NCBI GenBank assembly: GCA_013398955.1
Contig: VWPU01018713.1
Span: 62,001 to 126,000, forward strand
Direction: 5' to 3'
Source of the DNA: Callaeas wilsoni
Taxonomy: Eukaryota > Chordata > Aves > Passeriformes > Callaeidae
DNA length: 64,000 bases
How positions within the stretch are numbered: position 1 is the stretch's first letter; every line of letters begins with the position of its first letter. The notes beneath the pieces were generated by a model that was not told where the DNA came from, did no database searches, and was given only the letters and a program-made list of their open reading frames with translations. Below, piece after piece: positions 24,528 to 36,800 of this stretch. The translations under genes and the position numbers were made by a program.

Positions 24528-27500
24528 AACATGATCTTCATGTTAAATGAGTTCACTTAAGGGTAGATTGAGTGGGAACCTGAGTCCATTCCCACAGAAC
24601 GGTCAGCCTATACCCCTCTGACATTAGTAGGAGCAGAGAAGTGACCTGGAAGCCATCCTGCAGAAGTCAAATATACAAATACAGCTTGGATCCTGTTTAT
24701 CATAATCTCCTTTTATTTTTTGGCTACCAGGTCTCCATTTTCTCAGACTTGTCATTCTCAACATGAAAGATGGCATCATAAGGCCTGAAGAGGCTGAAGA
24801 TAGAGTAGCCTCTCTAAAATGTAGTTTAGCACAGATGCCTTCAACATGTCACCCCTTCAATTCACTGATAAATTCCTACTGAGTTTTCCCTGAACCTTGA
24901 ATGTAGTCTAGCCACTCATTTCAGGCATCTGGGTAAAATAAATCTTAAATTGAAAGTTGACCTCATCAGCAAATGTCATTTATTTACATTGGATTCCATC
25001 CGTTCGAGTGGCCTCTCTGTACGTATTAGAGGATGAACAATTAAAGCCTTTGGTTCAGAGAAAGGAAGGGCATTGGAGGTCGCCAGCACTATGTATCAGA
25101 TTTTAGCCAAGAAAACTTCTTTAAGCATGTTATTAAATCACAAAAATTACAGATTAATGCTCCACTAAGAAGGCAAAAAAACTGCTGAGCTTGCTTCTGG
25201 ACTGTTCTCTGATGCATGGGAAGTAAGGCTGGAGACTGGAGACAATTAATCTTGGGGCTGAAATTTAAGGGAAAATATTTATGTGAAGGACCCTTAAGAC
25301 ACATTTCTCTAGGTCTTTTTTTAACTTCTCCAGAAGTTCTTGTAATACTCAGAAAAGTCTTTTAAATCAAATTTCTTGTCTCATACAGCTGTAAAATTAT
25401 TTTGTTCCACTTGGATTGCATAGAGGAAAAGTGTCTTCAGCATCAATAAGAATTTGACTACAGGGCTCTTATATAAAATAGCCCTTCCCAAACTTTTTTC
25501 CTCTCAGTGAACTTTCTAATCCTTGGGGAGAAAATAATGCAGATAATCTTACCAAGGTACTATTTCTGCTCAGTGGATGAGCTGCAGGATTGGGGTGGTG
25601 AATGACCGATGCGCTTCTCAATAACACTAAACATTTTTTCAAACTGCCAGTGAAGTTCCAAAAACTCTAGATAAGCCTTGAAGCCATTAGGAACTGGCTC
25701 CCAACTAAGCCTACACGTACTCAAACCACCGAGTGGGAATAAATGTGTGCTTACAGCATTCGGATTTTTATTTGCTGCTGACCACCTCTGAAGAGGCCAC
25801 CTGTGGAGCTCCTGGAACACGCTGTTGTGGGAAGACTGTGTTAACTGAGCGTGATGATGAGCATGGTTTCACAGTTCACGAGCATTCTGCATTATGAAAA
25901 TGAAAGAAATTAACATCACACCAGTTTAGAAGTCAAACTCCCCGGAGAACAAGTGGGCATGCTGCCTCAGGACACGAGAGACTCTGCCATAAGATATATC
26001 TGATGTCTCTTGAGGACTGGAAAATGACCTTTTCACGTCAATGAGTTATGCAAAGAAGACATATCCCAGGGGTAGGGCTTGTTAGCAGAACAAGGAATTG
26101 AACCCAAGTCTGATTCGTCTTGCTCTTTGATGACTTGCTACCCTCAGAAAGCCAACAGCTATAGAATGGCTGGACAATTCAGCTGTTTTTTCAACCACAT
26201 GGACTTGTTCTCTGGCACTGTAATCATGGTAAATGTGAGTGGGTTAAAACAACCAAGTACTCACCTCTGAGCTGCCATAAGCTGTTTTGCTTCTGAGCCT
26301 CTTTTCCATATATGTCAGAGAGGTTGTGAGACTGCAGCAACTGGAAGCCTACAGGTAAAATAGACATATTTGAATAATCCTATCAAATGATATTGATAAC
26401 AATTTTTTTTCCTAAAACTGATATCAGAAGGCCCTTCTGGTACTGGAATACTTTTGAAAGCCAATATATTAGTTTATTGTGTAACTCTGTTAGTCCTCTT
26501 AGGCACCGTGGCTGCAAAACTGCTAACTTTCAAACTTGAAAAGGTATGTTAAAGAATCTTACACTTGGTGAAAAAGATCACTCAGAAACTGAGTGCAGAG
26601 GCTGTACCCTCAGTTTATATGTGGCACCAGCTACAAAACCATTCTCTTCCCTGTCCAAATATGTAAGGTCTTCAATAAATGATAACAACTTGCTTTGTTC
26701 TTCTTAGACTGCTAAAAAAGTGAAAAAAAAAATCTTCCTGCTGGCAGAAATCCTGATATTTTCTTATACTGAACTCTGCTCCAAAACGTAACTTTAAAAC
26801 GATAAAAAAATAGGAGAAAAAAAGATTTAAATTTTTCTTTATAGCAACTCAAAACAAACAAACAAATCCTCATAACTAACTTCTAGAGGAATGTGTAAAG
26901 GACTCCTGTGCATGTCAACTAGACACAAAATTGCTGTCAGCACTAGAAAATCTCCTGGACTTTATGCACGATGATATAGCTGTACATGAAAGCCACTTCA
27001 AAATCAAAGGAGTTTGAGAACTGCATAGTTTGTCCATATAAACATAGTCGATGTACAGCTAGTGCTGAGAATGCACTTTTGGACTGAATCTGTGCTCAAG
27101 CTTTCAAAGAAAGCAAAAAAACAGTGAAGAGATTCAGAGAATTATTGTAATTGTTTGAGGATTGAAGCCAACTTGTCTTTAAAGTGGCCTAAAATCTGTT
27201 CAGTCTCTCATGAGATAAGAGTTTTCAGAACTCTTCTGTGGCTCTCAGATGACACAAAGTCAACTTTTTCAACAGTGAAGGGAATTACCGGGAAGGTCTG
27301 CACATGCATCGTGCTAATTACATCTCTAATTAGGACACAGAGCGTGCAGATACAACACGGGATCTCTCTGTCCCAGAGCAACCAATTTCATGCACTTAAC
27401 TGCGTCCCAGTGTGTACCAACCCAAAAAGGAATACAGAATTTAGTGGCTGCAGATTGTCTGTCCACAACGTTTATATAATAGGCAGAATTAAGCAGCAAG

Positions 27501-28005
27501 CTACTACGGCGTTATGTGCATTAAAGCTGCCACAGGCAGATCTTGTTTCAGTTTAAGCATTGCTCGCATCTCACATGAGCAGGTCTGAGTGTTCTGTGGA
27601 GAACTGAAGGTGTGGAGCCCTGGCCCCACAGACGCACTGGGAAATTTGCCATTGGTTTAGTGGAGCCTTTATCTCACCCCAGATCTTGAAAACATGCGCT
27701 AGACACTGTACTTCCCAATGTGTTCTTTGGGGCCAGGCAGCAGATTAAACATTCCACAGCTTTAGCAGGAATAGCTCTTGTGGGGTAGCCGCTCCTTCAG
27801 ACTCACTGGAACAGCCTGAAACTCCCCCAGAAAGGAGCTACAAATTGCTGCTCTGGCAATGGACATAAAGATCCATATTTACCAGGGAGAGCATGAGCCA
27901 TACTTCTCATCTTTTTACTGTTGTGAGGAGAACATTCATAATGATAATGCAGCTACATGGATGTAGCTTAAAGGAGGAGTGAGTGAGGAATGCCACTTTC
28001 TCCTT
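24528..28005. other. Unique DNA, no gene seen
   Basis: Frames here reach 133 codons (27155-27556), but that one starts at TTG and has no recognised motif. There is a short ACAA-type patch near 26860. The inverted repeat at 26937-27068 is listed separately. Confidence 0.5.
26937..27068. repeat. Inverted repeat with one interrupted arm
   Basis: The right arm ATGTACAGCTAGTGCTGA (27051-27068) is the exact reverse complement of TCAGCACTAG (26937-26946) joined to the following CTGTACAT within 26978-26987. On the left the two parts are separated by about 31 bases, and the dinucleotide AG is present at both edges of that separator. Without the separator the arms would form a perfect 18 bp stem. It may be the remnant of a small inverted-repeat element that received an insertion, or coincidence. 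Confidence 0.5.
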
Positions 28006-28095
28006 CATAGAATCATGGAACGGTTTGGCTTGGAAGGGATCTTAAAGATCACCTAGTTCCAACTCCACTGCCATGGGCAGGAACACTGCATACCT
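28006..28095 (-). mobile_element. CR1 LINE 3' end fragment
   Basis: The plus strand shows CATAGAATCATGGAACGG, TTGGCTTGGAAGGGATC, TTAAAGATCACCTAGTTCC and ACTGCCATGGGCAGGAACAC. This is the reverse complement of an avian CR1 3' end. Only about 90 bp remain, so it is strongly 5'-truncated. Confidence 0.93.
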
Positions 28096-30387
28096 CTCCA
28101 TTGGAATAAAGGAGGGCATTCATTTGGTTTTTCTTCTTTTACTTTAAAGGCAGCAATTTATAAATCACAGCTCTTAGCTGAATAACTTCTTTTCCTGCAT
28201 TCTTATAAATAGCATATAAATAGATATGAACAGATAAGTATATAAAAACAACCCTTACTTCCTCCTTCGCAATTTAGATTTCAAAAGTAGTTTTAGTTAA
28301 CTCTGTGGAGTTCTCTATTTAAACATTGACTAATATATCTTGTTCATCACCAGAATTTTATGACAAACAACACAGGTGTTCCTGGATACCTGTGAAAACT
28401 TGTGATCTATTTATTCCTTCAGTTCCCCAGCATGAGCAAAAATATACCAAACTCCTCAAATATTCGTGGTAGTGAGTCTTAGAGCAGCTGTTAAACAGCA
28501 CTTAATAAAAATAATACTAACTTTACTCATTCCCCAGTTCTCCAAGCCTCTTTTACCTCTTAGAAAAATTCAGTTAAGAGGACAATCAGACACATGGCAA
28601 AAGAGCCATGCAAAAGGAACTGCAACTGCAGAAGGGAATTTAAGTGTACCTTGCCTGTCAGTCCTGCACAGTCTCAGGCTCGATTTATGCACCGACCCTA
28701 TGAGTATTATCCAAGCATCCACCAGAAAATCCTACTTTTTCAGGCATCCAGCCTTGATTTCACTTGATTGACAGAATATAGATTTCCAAGATATTCTTGG
28801 ATACGTGGAGGATCTGTGGCTGCAGCACATGCAGTGGGAGGGGGATCTATGAGGTAATTAGAGACAGCGAAAGCCACTTTCCCCTCTCTCATGCATGCGA
28901 TGGGATCAGTGAGCACTGCAGTGAGGTGTTTCTTGTTCCTCCCAGTGCTTCTACTTTCTCCCTCTGTGCATGGGTGTGCACCAGGATTTATGTGTGTCCA
29001 CAGGGCTCTGCTCCTCTGGAGGAACATGAATTTACTATTTTTCTGTCTGCTCAATGTGCACACTTGGGAAGCTTGAGTTTTCTGAGCTGGTAGCTAAGAA
29101 CAGAAGCATAGACAAAGGGAATAAGGTTAGGAATTGGGAGTGGATTTAAGGAAACACAAACTTGATCTGCTGTGCTCCCAAGTACTGGTAGTGAGAGAAA
29201 GAAATAGGAGAATTATTTGTTGAAAGGAAAAGAGCAGTTCTTAACTATAATTTATTCCTTTAAGTATAATAGTTTTCCAGGTCAAGACACATATCTTGAG
29301 AAAAGTGGGCAAGTTCACACGTCTCATGGAGCAATCTTCCAAAGTGCTGGACAATTCACTTCTGGGGATTTTTAAACATGGGGTAGTTATCTAATCCCTA
29401 CCTGGAGACATTTTGAGTCAGGGCATCTCAAGACAAACCGATTGTTCTTGAGGTGAACACATGCTACCAGTGAATTCACTGCTGGAGAAAAGGTATTAAC
29501 CCAAATCCCATAAAAGGCCCAAAGGGTTTGTCCAACGCTTAGTCAAGATAACAAATGACTCCTCTGGGAGGGAATACTTATTGTAGAATGAAACTCACAG
29601 TGTCACATGCCAGATTTACTAGTCAGTCTTCTACTCACTCAACTACAGAGGAAAAAGTCTGCGTGTAAGCCTGTATGTAGCCAAACTTGGGAAAGGCAAG
29701 AGATACCACAAGGAAAGTGCTTGATAATGAGATTCATTCTCATTGAGATTGTAAATTCAATATATTTTTTCTTAATTCACACTTCATTCCAAAGGAGTCA
29801 ACTGACCATTCAGCGCTAAAACAACAAACTGGGGAAAAAAACATCCCATGATTTTTTATTCAGCATGTCTTAAGCTTGTTTTGTGAGATAAAAATTTCTA
29901 ATTTGGGCTGAGTTTTCATTTCTTAACTTCCAACAGGAAGTTGAAAGCAACCTCACCCCAATATTGCTCCTTTAACTATGTAGCAAACAAGGGATTTGAA
30001 TTGCTCCATCATGGTGCTAAAAAATGGGCATAGGCTCTGGTCTTACCACAGGCACCATTTTCAATACTTGCAAAGAAAATAGATCTGGATTTTAGTTGAA
30101 ACTTGGGTCAATCTGACAAAAGACAGGTAATCTTTGTGGCTTTAATACATACCTTTGGCCTATATTTCAAACAAATATGAGGCAGCTCAAGCTTTGGATT
30201 TAAGTGGTTTCATATGTCTCTCAAGTGCAGGTCATTTTCATTAAATTTCAGTTAAGAGTCTGAGTTTTCTCAATTCTGAAAGTTGAAGTTAAATTTAGGG
30301 GTGTGAACCCATCTGGACTAAAACTGAAGGAAATATTGGCACAAACCTCAGCAAAATGAAACTGCCAGAACTTGAAACAGCTCTGAG
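28096..30387. other. Unique DNA, no gene seen
   Basis: Frames of 98 to 107 codons overlap on both strands at 28.74-29.09 kb in GC-moderate sequence and show no recognised domain. The rest is AT-rich unique DNA. Confidence 0.5.
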
Positions 30388-30403
30388 ATATATATATATA
30401 TAT
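30388..30403. repeat. (AT)8 microsatellite
   Basis: Sixteen bases of strictly alternating A and T. Confidence 0.9.
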
Positions 30404-30558
30404 CTACTCAGAAGGAGAAGGAGTTTAAAAAAAGTCACTGGTTTGTCAGAATAATAATCAATTTAATCTGGTTTATTCAAATTTTGAAGGAAAGGAAGTA
30501 AATTTAAATTGCTTGTGGCTTTAGGAATACTTTGACTAGTTTAAGGAAAGCAGAAATT

Positions 30559-30576
30559 CAAAAATTTAAATTTTTG
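30559..30576. repeat. 18 bp perfect AT palindrome
   Basis: CAAAAATTTAAATTTTTG reads the same on both strands. Pure AT inside a C/G pair. No neighbouring element explains it, and AT-rich DNA gives such palindromes by chance from time to time. Confidence 0.7.
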
Positions 30577-30640
30577 CTAAGCTTTTCTACATGCTAATCA
30601 ACCTCAGATGAGGTCAGGAAAAATTAAGATCCATTTGCAC

Positions 30641-30711
30641 AGGGAATAGAAAGCAGAGAGAAGAGGGAGAGGAAAGGAAAAGACAAAAGAGAGAGGAAAG
30701 AAGAAAAGAGA
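30641..30711. repeat. Purine (GA) tract
   Basis: About 70 bases consist almost entirely of A and G on the plus strand, with only three pyrimidines, in GAGA/GGAAA words rather than a strict repeat. Such tracts can form triplex DNA or bind GAGA-type factors; neither is shown here. Confidence 0.8.
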
Positions 30712-33700
30712 CCTAACATTAAACAGACTTTGAAAATCATTAAAATCCAGTGAATGTCTGAACTGGAGGAATTTTGATGGGTATTGTTAAGTTCGAAAGA
30801 ATTTTATGGCTTGCATAGGTTAATTTACTCATCATTTGAACTGCGAGCTCAGCCCATGGTAAAACATGAGACTGATCTGGGTTATTAATGTCATGAATTC
30901 TTTCTATTTCAAATTTATTTGTAGGGGTTAGGGAGCATTAATCATGTTATAATAATGCATAAAACAATACTATTTATCAACCACACAGAATTTCCCAAGT
31001 GCTCTAAGTAACTGTTTAAAATTAAAGTGGGCTGCAGAGACTCAATAGACTGATAAAGCGGTGTATGTAACAAACAGCCCTAACTGAGCTTTTTTACCAG
31101 ATAAAACACCACTCTCCTTGCAAAAAGGTCTGTGTTATAATGTGATCATTGTTTCTCTGGCTAATTACTGCTGTCTATGCCAGTGGGAAGCCTTGCTGTA
31201 AAGCAGCAGGAGCGTACACCTCCCATCTGCACGGACTTTTTGGAGATTGTATAGGACCAAAAAAAGAGCTGGGGAAAGAAAAAACCAACCAACCAAACAA
31301 ATGAAAACAAAGGTCTAAGTTTATTTTTCCAGGAACAGAATCAGCGGAGTACATAACACACTCTCTATATCTGTTGAGCATGCGCTGATACACGAGTTAC
31401 TAATCACGGAAAGCGGCGTCAATGTGGTAACCAGGCTCACGTGCCTGGTGCCACTCAAAATAGCCCCTCTGAACTTTGGGCCACTTCCAGACTGGTCAAA
31501 GGCAGATATGTTTTAACTTAGGCCATTTTCATTGTTCAGTTTCATAGCTGAGACAGTCAAATGGCCAAAAGCGTATTGATAGGTAGAGGAGAAAGTAAGC
31601 AACACTTGAATGAAGTACAAGGCAAAAGTGCATATGGAGAAAAATTAAATTCCCATTGCTGGAAACAGATATATTTTAGAGACTTAAATGTGCTTGTTAG
31701 AACTTGGAAAGATATCCCCAAATAGTAGCAGAAAGATCACGCACGCCTTGTTCTTCAAGCAGCAGCAGAGCTTTCCAATTTTACCTGTATATTTATGGTG
31801 TTTGCTCTCTACTGTAGCTCCACAATAGCACTGGCAAAATGGCAAAAATAACCGCTCAGAATGAGCATTTCCCTGAATAGGCTTCATTGCAGTTGGAATT
31901 TGAGAGGAACTTTCCATGGAAAAATAGGGGGTGAGACTGAATCCTTTTAAAATGTAAATCCCACAGTAGTGAAATAAAACAAGCTTTAAAGGCTTTAAAA
32001 TGAAAATGACAGAAAAGCTGATCATTGAAATATAAACCCTGTTTTTATGTTACTTGTATTCATTAAATTATGTATGAAATATAATTTTGAGGGGAAAACC
32101 AAGAAGTTAATAATATTACAAGACCATAGATTTTAAAAGCTGCCAATTAAAGGAGACACAAATCATCAGCTTTACCAATTTGTTTTGATCCCTTCTTGCT
32201 GACATCAACATAAATGTTCACATAAACTCTGTTGGGAAAAGGAATAGGACACACATAGAAGTACAGAAGTTTAGTGAAATTCCTGAAGACCACAGAACAT
32301 ATTTGTTTTAGAATTTAGCACATTTTTCTTGAGCATGCATTAAACACATATTTTATAGTTCATTATTAATTCAATCATCTCACTATTTATTTTTTCAATC
32401 AATCTTCTGTAGTGTTCTTTGTCATAAACTCTACAATTTTGCTGCTTTTTGATCCATAAGGAAAATGTTACTTTTGAAAAAAATACTGCAGGTTAATAGT
32501 GAAAAGTCTCTTCAAAGTTTAAAAATGCCACTTCTAATCCACTAAAAATTTAAGGAAATCAAGTTTAGCAACCTAGACGATGTTGTTAAGAGAAGATACA
32601 ACGAAGGGGTGATTGATTTCATTCTCAGAGGACTATCTTTGAAATCCCACTGTAAATAAAGTTAGAAAAAATTACTGCATTTTTTTCCATTAGTCCCCTA
32701 GCTAAAGGTTTAACATAAATTTCAATGAAATAGTTTGAAAAGGCAGAGATGAAGAAAAAATTGTCCAATATACTTAGTAATTTAGATCGTTGTATATTTT
32801 TTTTCCCAAATGTTGGCTATCCTTATTTTATCCCAAGCAGTAAGAGGGTATAACCCTGACACTCAGCTGTGCAGAGTTGTCATGAATATATATCCTCTTA
32901 TAAAAAGTTCACTTACCTGAAGACTAGCAGAATTTTATTGCATTTAAATGCCTGGTCAACCTGCACCAGCAGCCTTTTTCAAAGTTAAAATGTTTATCCA
33001 CCAATAAAGGATGGTGTATATAAGCCATACAAGACAACATATTCCCTGAATATAAGTTCTCTGTTCAAGGGATGAATAAGTAGGTAATCAACAAAGCAGT
33101 TTCCTGAATAGCTTGGTGTGGTTGGATTAACAGAAGAGAATTTTGGAAAGGTAATGGAAAGAGCTGTAGTCCAGCACTTAGTGCAGGAAGGAGTTTCTAA
33201 AGAATAACAGAAGAAAAATGAGAATAAAAAGGATGGAGAGGAGATGAAATACGTACTCATAGCAAAGTGGCAAAGGAGACGTGAGATAATTACTAAAGAA
33301 GAGAAGAACTTGAGAGCCTTGAGAGGCAAGAGCAACAATGGGAAACACGGAAAATTCTGAGAAAGAAAGAAAGTGGAATAACCAGAGACCCACACAGGGC
33401 CAGTTGTTTGGGTTTTTTTTTCATTGAAATGTACAGTGAAAATTGCAGTTGTCCATCTAAATATAAGAGTCCTAGATGTGGCATTAATCCTGATAACAAT
33501 GAATAAATACCACAGTCACAAGTGTAATTGCCGGTCACACCACTGCTGTTCTGCTCAGCCTAGGTTAGGTGTCTCAGAAAACCCTTTAAAACCATGTCTA
33601 TATGCAGTCAGTATACTGATATAGAAGTATGTTTATTTTAAACTGACAAAAAATGCTCTTAAAAATAAAAGTATCTTTTTAACCTCAGTGCCTGGTTGGC

Positions 33701-36700
33701 AGTGGCACTGTTATAGCACGTGGTGATATCTGCTGCTTACTTTCCCTCCAGTGCCAGCAGAAAGTACTTGAAGAGGAAGGGCTTTGATAGAGATCACGCA
33801 GTTTAAAGCCTTTCTCCTCTGGCATAGCCCAGAGTAATCTAAAAGCTCTAATCCAAACAGCCTGACCACAAGGCAAGTGTGGATTTCAGATCACACTCAA
33901 GGAGTAGCATAAATCTAACCATTTACTTCAGGAGGCTTTCAAACACTTTTGAGCATCCCCCCAGCGATTTTGTAAATAAGCCTTTGAGCAATGTTTTACA
34001 TGGAGACTATTATGGAGACTTGCTTTCCCAAAAAAAAGGGACCCAGGCTTGACTTCATGCAGTCCTGAGGCAGTTGATTTCTATTGAAACACACACATGC
34101 ATGCAGCTGTGGAATCTTTAACAAGTTTGATACCCTTAAAAACGACATTTTTCTTCCTCCATATTTTACTTTCTGCATGTCTTCACAATGGGCAGAAATC
34201 ACCTCATCCCTAAAACTCTTGTGAATGAAAATATTAGATATTTAAGGCCTATTCCAACAGTATCTCAGCATATAAAACTGTAAATAAAATCATGTATGCC
34301 ATTTAAATTTGATCAAAAGTGGGAACAATGTGCTTGCTAATGTGCTGAAAACCTAAATCAATATATTTCATCAAGATTTGGCATATTTCTTCTCATTCTT
34401 GTCAAGCATTCTGCCCATTTTCCATTTATGATTTTATAATCTCTGTAAACCATCAGCTCAGATATATTATCAATTATGGAATTGATATCCCAGATCCACT
34501 GACATGCTTGGCAAAATTGCACTGATTGGAATTCATTTTAGGTGGTATTACAACTCAGTAAGGGTGTAACTAATATTTGTGTCAATTCCTTTGTCTACTG
34601 TTAATGTAAGCTCTGTAATTTTTGTTGGTAGATTATGCTGTTGTATACACAAAAGGAATGGCAAATACAAATTTTCCCCAAGGGACGCAATAAATCCCCC
34701 TATTTCTGTGTTTTGTCTTTCAAGGTGTTTCTTTAGATGAAGAACAAGTTCATTTTCTCAAACCGCAATAAGAAAACTGGGGAAAAAAAAGGTAAATAGG
34801 CATAACTGATTTTTAAGCAAGGTATCAAGTCTTTGTGGCTGACATTCATACATCAAGGTAAAAAACTGACAACAACAACAACAAAATCAACCCAGACCAG
34901 TGGCAGATCTCAAATTATGTATAAAGATTATTATGTATTTCTAGGTAAATTATCTTGTTTCACTTTGTTTTGTCCCTCGCCTTTTAATCATTCAGGGAAT
35001 CTAATATTAAGATTTTTAGCCATCATATTGTTGACATAATCAGATTAGATTATGCTCAAAAATATTAGTGACCTTTCCTTTATCGATGCAAAGAAGATGC
35101 TTTTAACAGTTGCCTAGGAAGGCTGAATAGCTGACTAATAATTTCTTGGAATGTAAATTGAAGAAATACAGAGCTTCCAACTCTCCTGCTGAGCTCTCTC
35201 TGGGCATCCCAGGGCAGCCACTACAGTCACCCTTTTACTCATACTATTTAATGGTATGCAGGAATTTTGGCTGATTTAACTAAAGTAGTTTATTCCATTT
35301 TATTTTCTCTTCTAATGCTGCTTTGGTATCCTGCATAAAATGTGTATATTTCTTCTCCTCCAGCATTTGACATATTAGTTAAATTAAAAAGAAATGAATT
35401 CCCACTGTGCCTAATTTTCAAAATGAAACTGAAGAAAAGTACTCCCTTTTCACACCCCCATTATGCTAATGGTGACACTGGGGAATCACCACAGCAAAAG
35501 TTGGGAAGTTTTTGTGGACAACAACAAATCCCTTGCCAAGTGTGTTGGGTATGCAAAGAACCCTTGCAAGTGAGAAGAGCTGAGCAGAGATAACAACTGT
35601 TTTTCACTGAAAGGATTCTTTCTGCTCCTTCACCAGGAGAGGATGATCAGCTCAGGTATGGTAAAGCAAGGAGTGGAAAAACACCTTCATATGGCATTCA
35701 AACCTAGACATTTCCTCTTCTTCTGTTATTTTCCACAAGAGGATTTCATTCTCAGTTATGAAAAACAGCTAATATCCAGAAACTCAGCATCTTAAGAGCA
35801 CTCATTAATGTACAGACTTCTATCACTCACCCCTGCGTCGTTTCCTTTTCTCAGCAGAATTCCATTTCAGCTGTTTCCTCTGAATTTCATTTCTTTTAAT
35901 TAGAACCTAGTTACCTCACAAGACTTTCTTTTGTGGAAGATATTTTTGGACTTTGGTCATAGCTATTATCTTCTTTATGCCTTCTTATCTTTACTAGAGC
36001 ATTTCTGATATAGGAATCCAGAGCCTGAGTTTCAAGGCTTAAATTAATTTGGAAATTTTCTTTTTTTCCTTGTCATAATTCAAAAAATAATTATTTCCTC
36101 ACATTTTCCTTTCAGGAAAAAAGTATAAAGGATATGTTTGAGCATCTGAGAACCTCTAGAAAATCAGCTTTTATAGCAAGGTGACATCCAAGAAAGCTTT
36201 ACCCCTTCTGTGGCTTCTTCCCTCATTCTTGTATTTGCCCGTTACAATGGGCCAACTATTTCTGCTACCATGACCAGGGAACCACTTAGACATAAAGAGT
36301 CTACCTTGGTTAAAATAGTTCTTCAGGTGGGTCTGTTTGTCTGAAGACTCAGCTAAGTGGCTAAGTGGCATGAGGCTAGCAGATTTTCTTCCTAATTTGT
36401 AGTGCAATTCCATTTTAAGGAAGTTATACAGGAAAATTCAGTTCACATATACTTTATCAATACAACAAAAGGGTTTCAGCTACAGCACTTGCTGGCTTCA
36501 TCCCTATCAGGATTTATTTAAGGAGGAGCTTTCCAAGTAATTTCATTTGTTCCTCTATCTAGATACAGCTGAAGAGAGACAGAAGAAAAGCATTCATTTT
36601 TCCAAATTTTAAACTGAAGCTTTGTACTGCTGTGACTCCTAGCCACCGATCTGACAGCTGCTGATAATCAGGCTGTCAATAAAGCATACAGAAGTTCAAG

Positions 36701-36717
36701 TTGATTCTGATCTAAAT
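30712..36717. other. Unique AT-rich DNA, no gene seen
   Basis: No exon was recognised. There is a small (CAA)n patch at about 34866-34884 and purine-rich sequence at 33180-33375, whose minus-strand complement gives an apparently hydrophobic 133-codon frame. That hydrophobicity follows from the pyrimidine bias, not from a membrane protein. The AT-rich block at about 34360-34640 has an enhancer-like texture but no clear motif cluster. Confidence 0.5.
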
Positions 36718-36800
36718 CACAAAATCACAGAATGGGTCAGGTTGGAAGGGAGCCCAGGATGCCACTGGCCTTCCTGGCCACAAGGGCACTGCTGGCTCAA
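36718..36800 (-). mobile_element. CR1 LINE 3' end with internal deletion
   Basis: The plus strand starts as a normal reversed CR1 end (ACAAAATCACAGAATGGG, GGTTGGAAGGGAG). It then jumps straight to CCCAGGATGCCACTGGCC and CTGGCCACAAGGGCACTGC, which in full-length CR1 lie several hundred bases further from the end. The copy therefore carries a large internal deletion, or arose by a jump during reverse transcription. Confidence 0.8.

Noticed and set aside
26085..26130. tRNA-like word GGAATTGAACCC (reverse B-box)
   Set aside because: The T arm cannot close on either strand, and no A-box or acceptor stem is present at the right distance.
33178..33395. Apparent multi-pass membrane protein on the minus strand
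   Set aside because: The hydrophobic residues come from a pyrimidine-rich minus strand (TTT, TTC, CTT codons) opposite purine-rich DNA. There is no conserved motif, and overlapping frames show the same bias.
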